From the NCBI GenBank assembly GCA_028023455.1, contig JAQFVV010006256.1, forward strand, positions 558,001-622,000: DNA of 64,000 nt, in the 5' to 3' direction. The position numbers were made by a program, and so were the translations under genes. The stretch is from Epiperipatus broadwayi. Its lineage: Eukaryota; Onychophora; Udeonychophora; Euonychophora; Peripatidae. The notes under the pieces were generated by a model that was not told the DNA's origin, made no database searches, and saw nothing but the letters and a program-made list of their open reading frames with translations. Shown here piece after piece: positions 37,307 to 49,500 of the stretch. Position 1 is the first letter of the stretch; the number at the start of each line of letters is the position of its first letter.

Positions 37307-38400
37307 ATGCAAGTAGCAATCGGGGAATTTGACGTCAGCGAGGCAAGTGGTTGGTCTCTGTATCTTCAACAAATAGAGAAATACTTATTTATCAATAAGG
37401 TTAAAGATGATAAGTATAAGATTGCATCATTATTTTGTTTCACAGGTAAATGAGCTACTGAGATAGCCAATAGGCTCACAGAACTGTTACCTCCAAAAGA
37501 ATGTGCATACGATCACGTTAAAGAACATTTAGCAAATTATTTTAACCTTCAAGGCACATGGCCAGACTGCAATCTCATACCAGGAATTAACGTTGGGACG
37601 AGAACATTAAAGATTACGACATTGCTCTGTATAACTCAGAAAGAACTGTGTCTATGGATTGTTCCTAGACGAAGCTCTGCTGGAATAACTGCTTACTGGC
37701 ATGTGTAATGATCATTTGCGGCAACAACTGTTGGCTGTGACCAATTTAGATTATACTGAAGCTATTAAATGAGGGATAGCTTATGAACTCGTGTTTGAAC
37801 AATCACGTAAATTCGCCAAGTTAAAAAATAACAGCAAATCACCAACTAATGTTTATAAAACAGCAAGCAAAAAATGGTCAGATAATAATAAAAATATGTC
37901 TAACAGTGAAACTGGGTTTATATGTTATTGCTGTGAGAAAAAAGGTCACAAAGCAAGTAATTATTATTATAAAAGAACGCTGTAAAAAGTATAGGAAAAG
38001 AGGGCATTTGGAAAAGATATGTAAAGAACCAAGTGACAGTTATAAAAGTGCCCATCAGGGCCAAGGAAGTCAGTATACAAATGTGAAAAACTTGTCCATT
38101 GTTGATGACAAAATTATGTTACAATTTAAGCTGTGTGACCAGCCCATATCTATGGAAGTAGACAGTGGTAGCGATGTATCTTTGATATCAGTCCATGATT
38201 GGTACACTGTCACGGCCAAGAGTAATAAAAACCCCAATTAGCGAAAACTGACCTCAGGGCACTAGATGTAAATGGCAACACAGTCAAAATTAAAAGTGTT
38301 GTTCAGGCCCCAGTAAGTAGAACAGACAGAAAAACCATAGAGTTGCCGTTATACATAGTTTATGCTCCTATAAGCCCCCTAATCGGGCATCAATAGTTTA
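37307..38400 (+). pseudogene. Ty3/gypsy-like gag and protease remnant
   Basis: Directly after the putative LTR, ATG 37307 opens a gag-like reading: FDVSEASGWSLYLQQIEKYL, IASLFCFTGK, then a TGA (37451-37453), IANRLTELLPPKECAYDHVK, a frameshifted and partly deleted stretch, and FEQSRKFAKLKNNSKSPTN (from 37791). Two degraded zinc knuckles follow: CYCCEKKGHKASNY (about 37922-37963) and CKKYRKRGHLEKIC (about 37979-38020), each with a cysteine replaced by tyrosine. The aspartic protease motif MEVDSGSDVSLIS is at about 38151-38190, and PLIGHQ about 38375. Reverse transcriptase, RNase H and integrase are absent, and the element breaks off near 38420-38460. It is a 3'-truncated dead copy of an LTR retrotransposon. 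Confidence 0.85.
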
Positions 38401-38459
38401 ATAAATTGGGGATTATGTATGTAAGAAATATAAACATACACATACGTAACAGTAAGAGA

Positions 38460-39870
38460 CCAATCATCTTTTCACTTGATCACATTATGTATCATTAAAA
38501 ATGAAATTCAAAATAAGAAAAATGTTAAATAAGTCATTCATAAGCTGTGAAATATTGAACTATTTAAAGATACCTTGTGCTAAGTTATAGAAGATTTAAT
38601 TTATTTACATTTAACTTATTATTATCAATTTTATATCAAATTGACAAAAAATAATATTTCCAATTTATGCTGTATGAAAATAAAGCACAAAAATAACAAA
38701 TTAATACATTTTCAGCTATGCCTTTTATTTTCATCAACTTTTAATATTTTATTGATTTTCATAAAACTAACAGATTTAATCACTGCAGAAGAGGAATAAT
38801 AAATACAGTTATTTGTTTTCTTTTTTGCTATCTTAGAAAAATATAATAATTTCTCTACTTAAAATATATTTATTTCTTAGAGAATTATATTAATAAATTA
38901 TTATTCTTATACTAATATAAAATAAATAGTTCATTAAAAAAAAATTCTACTAATACTCACGTAGAAAAAGATAGATTCTTCTAAGCAAAAACTGTAAATA
39001 TGATTGAATATTAAATTAAATACAGGGCCTATTAAACATAAGTATTAAATATTATATTTAAAGAATGTGTTAATAAGAAATATAAATTATTATCTACATC
39101 AAATTGAATCTATTGCAAGTAAGCATATTTTTCTTCAAAATATTGACAAAACATCATATGGTTTTATTTCTTTTCAACATCTGCAACTTATCTAATCAAT
39201 GGATAACAGATTAGGGTGTAGCATTATTAAGAAGTTCCATTGATTATTCAAGTTTATAATCTATTGTTAGTTTTGTAGTACAATAAATATGAGTGAATTA
39301 CTACTTGTAATGCAGTAATATATTATAATTGTTCCAAATTTTTAATAAAAGAATTTAAATATTTTTCCAAAAACAATATAAATGTGAGTGGAGATATAAA
39401 AATAGAATTCAAAATAGGTGATAGTATATGTAAAAATTGCATATAAATTAATATGTAATTAAACAATTATAACTATCTTTCGATATTGCTTTGATCTGTA
39501 AAACTAAGAATTATTTCTTGGTTTTAATTTTCTAAAACAAACTACGGTTGAATGATAACTTATTAAACACACACACAAATAAGCATCTTAAACTCTTGTA
39601 AAGACGAGTTTAGATGTGTGGACAATAGAGTGCTACCAAGAAGCTATAAGCTTTGATTGCTGTTGGTTAATACGCAATTGCTCATCATTATTTATAATAG
39701 GAATCATTATTAGATTCTTTACATTAACACATAAAATTCTCTTAACTATTTATTCACTATTAATGTGGTAAAAAAAACTATGAATAAAATTAATTTTTTT
39801 TTAAAACTTTATTATTACAAATAAAATATATAATTAATAAGTGCCAATCATGAATTTAACCTATCAGAAT
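38460..39870. other. AT-rich intergenic DNA
   Basis: I see no exon, repeat border or RNA gene between the gypsy remnant and the SINE at 39875. Confidence 0.4.
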
Positions 39871-39874
39871 TAAT

Positions 39875-39967
39875 TTCCTTTTTTGTCAAAGTGTTGACTG
39901 GGCCACAAACCCAGGGCAGCTGCTTGGAAGGCAGCTATGCTAACCATTAGGCTATCAACACTTGACT
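39875..39967 (-). mobile_element. tRNA-Gly(TCC)-like SINE (copy 2 of the family)
   Basis: On the - strand a leader AGTCAAG (39967-39961) runs into a cloverleaf. It has acceptor arms GTGTTGA and TCAACAC fully paired, anticodon arm GCTGC-CTTCCAA-GCAGC with anticodon TCC, and T arm CTGGG-TTTGTGG-CCCAG fully paired. Then come the trailer TTTGAC and an A6 tract. The anticodon region matches animal tRNA-Gly(TCC). The B box is altered (GGTTTGTGGCC instead of GGTTCRANTCC), so it is probably not a working tRNA gene. The leader and trailer match the SINE copies at 5661 and 48465. No clear target duplication was seen. Confidence 0.75.
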
Positions 39968-40335
39968 ACTAAATTATAATTATTTAGAGAAAATGTTTTT
40001 TTTTTTTTTTCTGTTTTGCTAGTTGTCATTTTAAAAGTGAAAAAAAGAAATTCTCTTAAATTTTATATTTATAAAATGAAAAAAATAAAATATTAACAAA
40101 ATTTTTTTTTAATTATTTACAGTGATTATTAAAAAATGTGATTTAATGTATTTTACACTACTAATTACTTTAAGACCTGCATATAAACATTTCTCTATCC
40201 AAAATAATAAAATGAAAACAAATTTTATTAAAATTACTTTCTTCAAAATGTTAGGCAATACTTTAATCTCTGAGGAATATTTAGAGTCTCTTATATAAGT
40301 GATTTTTTTTTTTTTGCTTTTTTAAAATTTATATA

Positions 40336-40341
40336 TTTATT
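40336..40341 (-). promoter_or_regulatory. Candidate ELMOD3 polyadenylation signal
   Basis: TTTATT on the + strand is AATAAA on the - strand, about 230 bases past the ELMOD3 stop codon. The hexamer is frequent in this AT-rich DNA, so support is weak. Confidence 0.25.
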
Positions 40342-40568
40342 TGACATTTATAAAATATTACACATAGACAATAAAAATCAATATAACACATTTTAAAATG
40401 GAATATTGCTTTAAGCAGTTTGCTGATTCAGCATGATGAAAGGGAAGGAAAGAGATGTTTTATGATTTATATAAATATACATATATACAATGGTAGATTT
40501 TTTTTAATATAATGTTCATTTTAGTTAAAATAATTGTAATCAGCTGCCAATAAGTATATAGCTTCACT

Positions 40569-43500
40569 TTATATTACTGAAAAAGTGGAAACTTTTTCTT
40601 CATGTCTTTTGTTTATATTTGGTGAATCAACAGCTTGCAAACTTTTTTTCAAATTTTTAATTATTTCTCTAGGATTCTTTTTAGCATAATTTTCAACATC
40701 TACAAGAAAAAAAAAATCTTATTAAAATAATTCAGAAACTTCAGTACAATATAAAGAGGCTGGGGGTATATTACCTTTGAGTACATAACCAGAGTCTGCA
40801 ATAGTTTTATTCTCTTTTTTCCAAATATTATAAAGGTGAAGGATTGTCCCAGCATAGAAGTCATTTAATACTGCAATAACTTGTTTTCGTTGATTGCATT
40901 CTCTGAAAATAATAATGAAAGCCAAATGATAAACAAAATAAATATGACAGATATTGCTTTGAATTTGATTATTGGAAACACAAGCTAAGGTTTAATAAAC
41001 ACCATAAAATCATACATATTAGTATTAACATCAATAATTATCATTATTCTTATATTCTTCAAATGACTCACTTTCTAGCATTGTTTAAATCTCTCTCTCT
41101 CTCTTTTTTGTATATCTTTGAAAATAAATTTAAAAAAATGATGAAATTTTGCCCTTTTTTTTAAACATTTAAAATTAGTGATTCATTCTTTATAGATAGA
41201 TATGTGGAAGATAGTTTGATTTCTTTCATTTATAAGCTTTACTTTTAATTAAATTAGTTTATTTTATTTTATACAGCAAAACATACTATTAATCATTTTT
41301 ATTGACTTTTATATTTAATATATATGTTATTCAAAAATGACTTAAATTTTTTTTATAAAAATATGTCTGCAATTTGTTTCAAAACTTTGATTCACATTAC
41401 ATTTAATTATAAGCAAAACAAAAAATACTCAAGATTATGATATATCTATCAATTAAATTTTTTATTTATCAAATTATAATATTGATAATTTTCATTAACA
41501 TCTCCCCCCCCCCCCCAAGATTTACCATTTTCAGGAAGATATTAAACAAATATTTATGATAAAAGATGTAAATACAGTTTCAGTTTTTTTTTATATGTAT
41601 AGTTTTTTTGTTATAAAATTAAAGGATTGATATTTTGATGTCACTTTCTATTATTTGAATATAATGAATGGGAGTCAAGACCTGGTGCTACAAACACTAT
41701 TATCAGTGCTTCCAGAAAAAGACAGATTCAACCCAAATGCTTCTGCTTTAATAGGATTACAAGTAAACACATTGGGAAAATCCTAAAAACTGTATTTGTA
41801 AATAGTATGTGTACATATATATAGACTTATATAACAAATATAGTTGGGAGGCTTATATTTTTTGAAAATCAATTGATAATGTGACAAAAAAAAAATTATT
41901 CCTTTAAAAGATATATTTATAATAGAAGGTAAAACAATGCCATGTAATTTCTTTTATTTTGTTTCTCAAATAAAAGGTTGTTTAAATTTTCCTTTATTAA
42001 AGATTAAATGTTTGTTAAAAAATATGTGAATGAAAAAATTACAAAAAAAAAAAAGAGTTCATAAAATGTTTATTAGATGTATTTTGTTGTTTTTGCCCAA
42101 AAGTCTATTAATAATGAAGCTGGAAATATAGTATATATTTCTGCTTCGCCTAGTGCCAATGTCATCAGCACTAGTATGGGTTTGAACCCAATCTTGTATA
42201 TTAACTGATACCCATCTCAATAGGTGGTAGTATATTTATAATCAATATTATAATCTTTTTATCTAATTTATATTTTATTAATTTATATTTTAGATTAAAA
42301 CTAACCTTTTTATAATAGTTTATTTATTTTATAATATTTGTAGAAATGTATATTGTGTTCATTTTATTAAACTGGCACTGACAAATAATTGAATCCTAGA
42401 TATCTATAAAATGTTGCAAATATTTTAAATTCTTTTATTAAAGTTCTTTTTTCAATTAATCAGTTGGTAACATTTTATATTTATCTTTTGATAAATGTAT
42501 ATTAAAGGATCAATTATGTAAACAATCTAATATTTATAAGGAATTTTGTACATTTGTATTTCTGTCTTATATCAAATATCAGGGTTGAAAGTCATCATAT
42601 TATATACAGTATGTACCAAATTCCTAAAATTTTTGTGAATAAAATTTACATTTTTTAATCTAAATCTTAATTAAATAGGCTTTGTTAATATAATGACTGA
42701 TAATCGTAATCATGCTTGTTGCTGTTTTCTTTTAATTAGAAAAATGAACCCTTGAGACATGTTTAATGCAAGATTGTAGACTTCCCGCCCAGGCAGACAC
42801 CAACCTCAGAGAACCGCTTAGAGCAATTGCAATTGGTAGTTGCCAATGTAGATTGAATCCTATAGATAAGGCCAAATCAAATAAATAGAAAATTTTGATA
42901 AGATGATTGAAGAACAGTTCACTGAAGAGATTAGTTTAGATTTATAGTACATCATACCTAAAGAAATGACGGGGTGAAAAGATCGGCCGTTTTCTTTTCA
43001 GAGCTCTGTTCCACCAGCTCATCCCAATGCCATTCCAGTGCTCTCAACACCTAGCCCAAGACTGTACTGTGTCAAGGAAACCTGCTAAATGATCTGATTT
43101 TATAACTGCCTGTTTCAAGCCATGGAATGTCTACCGATTGGGTGAGATAACCTCCAATTTTCCGCAAGCCTCTGATTCTAGCTTACTTTGTTTTCTAAAT
43201 CAATATTAATTTATATTATATATATCTGCAATGTTTATACAACTTAATTTTAAATGCATCTTTTAAAAATTTTCTCTTAAATTTAAAATTATCAATTCTT
43301 ATAAAAATCTCACATTATTTTGATGCAGCAAATTTATCTTAAATTTTTTGTTGGTTTATTTATAATATTGACTTATTGAAACTGCCAAGTATAAAACTCA
43401 ATGACCAACTAACTTTAAACCCTCCCTCTTATTTTCTCCAGTTAAAAATCATTTTAGAAGACTTATTTCCATTAAATTAATTAATAGAGAAAGCTCATTT

Positions 43501-46500
43501 AGTTTTGTACCTCATATTATAAAGTTATTTTAAATGATTGAAATTATTTTAAAAGTTAGGTATCTTGTTATTATCTCCAATTTAAAAAGTGCCCTCGTAA
43601 TTATTTCTGAAAGGATAATGAATTTTATTAAATCAGAAGTAAAATCTATTAAAATTTTTAAAAAACAAATGTCTTGAAAGAAATTCATTGAAAGCACATC
43701 TATCATAGCATTTTATCAATATGTTTCATACATATATTTTTATTTGTCAGGAAAAAAAGTAAGACCATGCTATATGTTGTCAAACTTCACCAGAAGGGTT
43801 TGATATTTAATGCCCAGTCTGTTTATGTTAATTAAAAGACTGACTTATTTTGTAATCTTCTATGATGAATTATTTGATAACTTACTAATAAATGAAATTA
43901 CTTAGAAAGTGTGGAAGGCAATTTATTCTAAGTTTAGTTTTAATGTTTGCCTTTCCTTTCTATATTACACTTTATGATCCATTCATTAATGGCCTAAGGT
44001 TTCTGTGGACATTCTATTAAGTCAGGGAGCCGATTATTTTATTCAGGAATTAATTTATTATGATCGTTAGTGATCCACTATCTATATATATATATATGTC
44101 TAAGGCATTATGTATTTTGTAGTTACAACCATTCATTTATTGTTATTGCTCTTAGGACCTTCAGAATTTTAAATATGACCAGTCCAATCTTTTACTTTCC
44201 CTCAAAGTAGACATATTTCCTACTAAGGGACTCTTTTTCAGGCATTGCCATTAAAATGTGTATGGGTAGTCCAGCACATCAAATCTATTATTACTATTCA
44301 GATATGTTTTGGCTGGGGGCTAACATTTCTCTCTTCATCTACTTGTATATATCAGGGATTTCTTTTTAGCAAAGCCACCCAGAGGTTCGTAACAGACCTC
44401 ATTTATTCTTTTGTTGTAATCTATAGTATCACACTGCCTTTATCATATATATATATATATTTATTTACAAACGTGAAATGCTCTCTGCCATGATGGCACG
44501 TCCTTCACAAATCAATCCCGTTAATTAGTTAAATAAACATCACCTGACGACCTCCTCTTATGTTTATGTATAACTGTTGTTAAAACAGGCAAAACTCACT
44601 ATATATATATTGCCACACACAGCAAGCTAGAGTAATCAATGGATGCCAGAAGCCAGAAACTAGTCTGGGGATATTGGATGAGTAGGCACTAGATGGGGAT
44701 TTTATGCACAAGCCTTCTGGCATCCATTGATTACTCTAGCTTGCTGTGTGTGGCAATATATATAGCAAGTTTTGCCTGCTTTAACAACAGTTATACACAA
44801 GCATAAGAGGAGGTGGTCATGTGAAGTTTATTGGCTTAAAACCAATCCTGCCTAATAGGATAGTGGTGGCTATGGTTATTAAAGAACCAAAGACACCAAA
44901 ATGTATAGGTACTGAACTGGGTTCAGACTCATATGACTACATAAGCTAATGGTCTTGGATTGAAAACATTAAGGTGTTTTCAGTTTAAGACTCATAGTTT
45001 TGTAGTTAAATGGTGATAAAAGGTGGTTGCTGGAAGGTTGCATTAGATCCTAACATCTATGTACAGTGCTCTCAGATCCAAGGCTCCTCACTGACAAAGG
45101 TCATAAGCCAGAAACTAGTCTGGGGATATTGGATGAGTAGGCACTAGATGGGGATTTTATGCACAAGCCTTCTGGCATCCTGGCAATATATATAGAGTTT
45201 TGTCTGTTTTAAATCTGATTATGTAATTTAAAATGAACTATTTTGTTTTCCACACTCATTATGTACAACTGATTTAAATGTAGTAGTGTTTTGAATACAC
45301 ATCGCTCATGTCTTGTTATTTATATATAGAATAGATTTATTTGTAATTTCTTAAAGAGGGCTAATGATATTTTATTGCTAATTGGTTCTTGGCAGACCAA
45401 TTAACAAAATTTTACTTTGTTATCAAATGCCTTGCACTTAGCCACATCAAAACGAATTCAAGAAGTATAATAACCTAGTTGTATAAACAAAACTCAACTT
45501 ATTTTGTATAACAATAACTCAATTTCTTAATAAATTCCTGTAATATTATTATTTTAAATTAGCTTAGTTTGTCATCACTCCGAATCTCTAATATTAATTA
45601 TCCTAGTTATGTATAATATTTCTTTGATTTAAATTCACTTCTTTGTAATGTTGCCAGAAAGAGTTATAATTATTACGGTTCAAACCATTAGTAATCGATA
45701 TCAAATCACATCTGTACCATTCTGCAATCGTCAGAATTCACTAAATCATTAATTTCTCATATGAGTCTCTTTGTGAACCGTGACCTCCAGCTGGGATGGA
45801 ATAAAACCAAGCACTGCTAATGTCATCACAAACGTTATCCATTAGTCAGAGAGGCAATAGTTCAGGCAAATAGGTTCGGATTCACAATTGCCCTGACATC
45901 TATATCTTGTGCATGGTTGGATTCAAGGTACTTTTGCTTGGATTATTGGTCTTGTTGAATGAATACACGATTTTGACTGGCACAATGGTTTACAATTTAT
46001 ATTAATATTTAACATTACTAGCTATTAAAAATAATTAATTTAATTATCCTGCAAACTGAATTTCGTAAAATATAAAAGTATGAAAGTTTTCAACAACATA
46101 TGCTACCATAATCTGGACTAAAGTTTCATTAACTTTCCATGTAGCCAACTCTACCACAATTATGTACGAATAAGTATGTCTTTAGAAAAAAGTTTGAACT
46201 CAATCTTAAATGCAGTTACTATCAAACATGACTGTTTCAATATAAAGAAAGCATTAACTATATAATTAGACAGAAAGAAAGCAAAATAGAATTGATGAAT
46301 TGCTAATTATACTGATAATATCAAAATATCTTAGTGTGCACATACATTAAAAAAAAGTTAGTTTATTCAATGTCACATATTAACACAAATATTTTTTCTG
46401 TCTATTTGCAATAATTCATTTTGCATTTTTGTTTGCCTGTATTTGAAAAAGTTATAAACAAAGGCTACTCAAATCTAACAGTAGAAATTTTTTTTTTATC

Positions 46501-49500
46501 ATGTTTACTTAGGGAAACATTTATTTAGAAATGAGGCCAACGATTGTAAAAGAAAGATCAAGAAGGCGAATTTTATTATCAATAATAACAACACGATCAA
46601 TAGACGCGACATGTGTTTTGCGATTTCAAGAAAATGGACAAATTAATTTACATACGTATTTGCATAAATTATTATTTAGTAATATTACAGCAATGGTTTA
46701 TAATCTATTTTGGCCATGAATATGAGGAAAAAAACATTGAAAGTACTAGGCTTAGATTAATTTAATTTGTTTTTGTTACTACTGACAGCTTCTTCTTCAA
46801 TGTGTTAAAGCGCTTATATATACTATACATTCAATAAGAAAAATTGTTATTTGGATGACCCCAAATCCAATAATAGAAGGGTTCAGCTATCTGAGAATTA
46901 AATATTCTCTATTTTTTTTGACTAAAGAGGAAACAGCTACTTTTTATATATACCAGATCAAAAAAAATTGTTCTAGAAGTTACAATAATAATGCAAAGTT
47001 ATATATATTATAATAACATATATAAATAATTGTACTTTTTTTTTAAAATCTTGCCACATTTATAGTTTTACAAAAAAAAAAAAATTCACTAATTGATCAA
47101 ATTAATTTGTTTACTATAATATAGTCTCTGGTTTTTCTTTATTCAACCATATATCTATTCCATACATTGTGTGTCAATAAGGGATGAGAAATTCATACTT
47201 GTGGCTAAGTTTAAAACTGAACAGTGAACAGACTGATAAACTTATATAATGGCATGGAAATGACATCCTCCATGGTATGTTTCATTATTAATCCATGAAA
47301 AATGAATAAACAGTTGTGATGTCTATACTTTTTGTAAACTCATCTTAACTCACTAGAAACTTATCCTCAAATAATGAACTCGTCTTTTTTACAGGATGAT
47401 CAAGAATAAATTCAACTTATACTAATAATAGCTAATGAAATAACATTGAGAGAAAATAAATAGAAAACAGTAAAAACAGGACAATTGGAAAGTTAATACA
47501 GTGAATACAATTGTTGCCAGTAAGGATGGGACCTTGCTATATATTGGTTCCCATGAGAACGAATACAGTCAACTTTTAGATGTTCAAACACAGACATTGA
47601 ACGGCAATATTATAATATTTACAATATTGCAAACATAGTGAGACATACTCAAGTCTTGAAGCAGAAAACAAGTAGTTATTATCACACCTTTTTCAGCAAG
47701 ACAACTATAGGCTGGAAGTGTCAGGATCCTAAAAGAGAAGTCGTAGCATTTTCTTCCAAATGTTAGTTGTACTACTAACAATTTAGGCTTGTATAGTTTA
47801 TCAACTGTAACTGAGGGCTATTTATGTGCACTCTTATCTCCTGCATCATCTTTAATTAGTTTTTGCCCAGGGCAAATCTCTATCTCAGATTTAATCTTAA
47901 TTAAAAATCTGACAAGGGTTCTATCTTATACAAAATTAATTAAAAAAAAGTAAATGTGAAATTAAATCTCAGCCTTCTTTTTAAAAATAAATTAAAATAG
48001 ATTACAATTGAAAATAAAAGAAACAGGAATGTAATTAAAACTTTCCAAAATTAAAATGCTTTTTCCAAAAGGATTAAAACTTTTCAAATTAGAATGTTTT
48101 TACAATTTGATAAAAAAAAAAAAGTGTGAAAAGAAACTTATTTTTAAACCAAAAAGTACAATTAAAGAATTTTAAACTACAGTTATGTGTGTGTGTTATA
48201 ACATATAAAACTTTCAAATAGTTTTCTTTTAAAAACTTTATAAAAATATAAAATGTGTTTTAATTTTGTGATGGAACTTTTGAAACGGATAAAGCATCTG
48301 GATCAATATATATATAAAACAAATTGAGACAGTAGAGTTAAAAAAACCCCGAAAACTTTAGAAAAGGTGGAACACATGATGTTCATTTATATGATAAACT
48401 TTTTTTTGAATTTTATGAAGTACAATAAATTATATATTACAAAAAAAGACAACAACTGAGTAGCAAGCTGATTTAAGTTTTTTTTTTTTAAGTGTCATAG
48501 CATCAGCCGGGATGTGAACCCGCAACCCGGGCAACTGCCTGCAAGTGCAAGGCAGTCATGCTGACCTCTCGACCACCAATGCAAGACAAAGCTGATTTAA
48601 GTTAAGATTAACATACAATACAAGAAAAAAAAAAGGATAGTTATAACTTCTTAAGTGGGAAAAGACAGATTAAAAGAGATATAAACAAGCAAATAAAAAG
48701 AGCAAAGTCAAATGATGATAAAAAGATTGATGAAAATAATCAAATGATAATGAAGAAAATTGAAGAGAATGACCAGAAGAGAAAAGAAAAAATTCAACTG
48801 ATTAAGAGAAAGACGAAAATAACCAAATGATAACGATAAAAATAAAGAGGATTAAACAAAAAAAGATGATAACCAAAGAGTAAAAAAAAAAATGTTCAAA
48901 AAGCTAGAATGTGATTAAAAAAATGAAGGAAGATAAAAAAAATCAGGATAATGAAATAAATGTTTTATATCACATGCAAAAGTTAAAATCATATTGTGAA
49001 GAGAATTGACAAATTGAAGTTGAAAGTAGAGAAAAAATGGTAAAGAAATAATATAAAAGGAGAGGTAAAAGAAAAAAAAAAGTAGTCCAATTGATGGATT
49101 ATATATAAAAAAATTGAATAGAGATCTCTCGAGTGTATAGTGGATTAATCTCAAATTAGAAAGAATATGAGAACCCAAAAAAATTGACTGAAAATTTCAT
49201 GTAGATTAAAGAATGAGAAAATAGGCATGAAGAATTCCTGCATGAAAAGGAAAGGTAGAAATGTGAAAATAAAGGATTTGAAACTAGGACAAAAGTAGTT
49301 ATTAAAGTAGACCATTATATGAAAATCAATTTCAGAAAACACAAGCTAGGTCAAGAAAGAACAAACTGATTCCTGAAAATCAAATTATTCAAGAGATGCA
49401 TGGGGATTCTTAAGAAACATGTTGACATCTGAGAAATGTAGAAAATAATACTGGCCTGTTTCCATCTACAAGAGTAAACAAATCATTGGTAGTTCTTATC

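Noticed and set aside
46531-46719. 62-residue open frame on the + strand with CG-containing codons
   Set aside because: No homology recognised, no exon borders, and the flanks are low-complexity AT DNA.
47500-47640. Open stretch on the + strand (VASKDGTLLYIGSHENEYSQ) that looks like protein
   Set aside because: No family recognised, frames change soon after, and no splice borders fit; it may be a fragment of an unknown repeat.
48655-48835. Lysine/glutamate-rich open stretch
   Set aside because: It is explained by purine-rich low-complexity DNA; there is no start codon in a good context and no conserved pattern.
49041-49120. Possible second purine-rich gene fragment
   Set aside because: Same low-complexity composition; no motif or splice signal.
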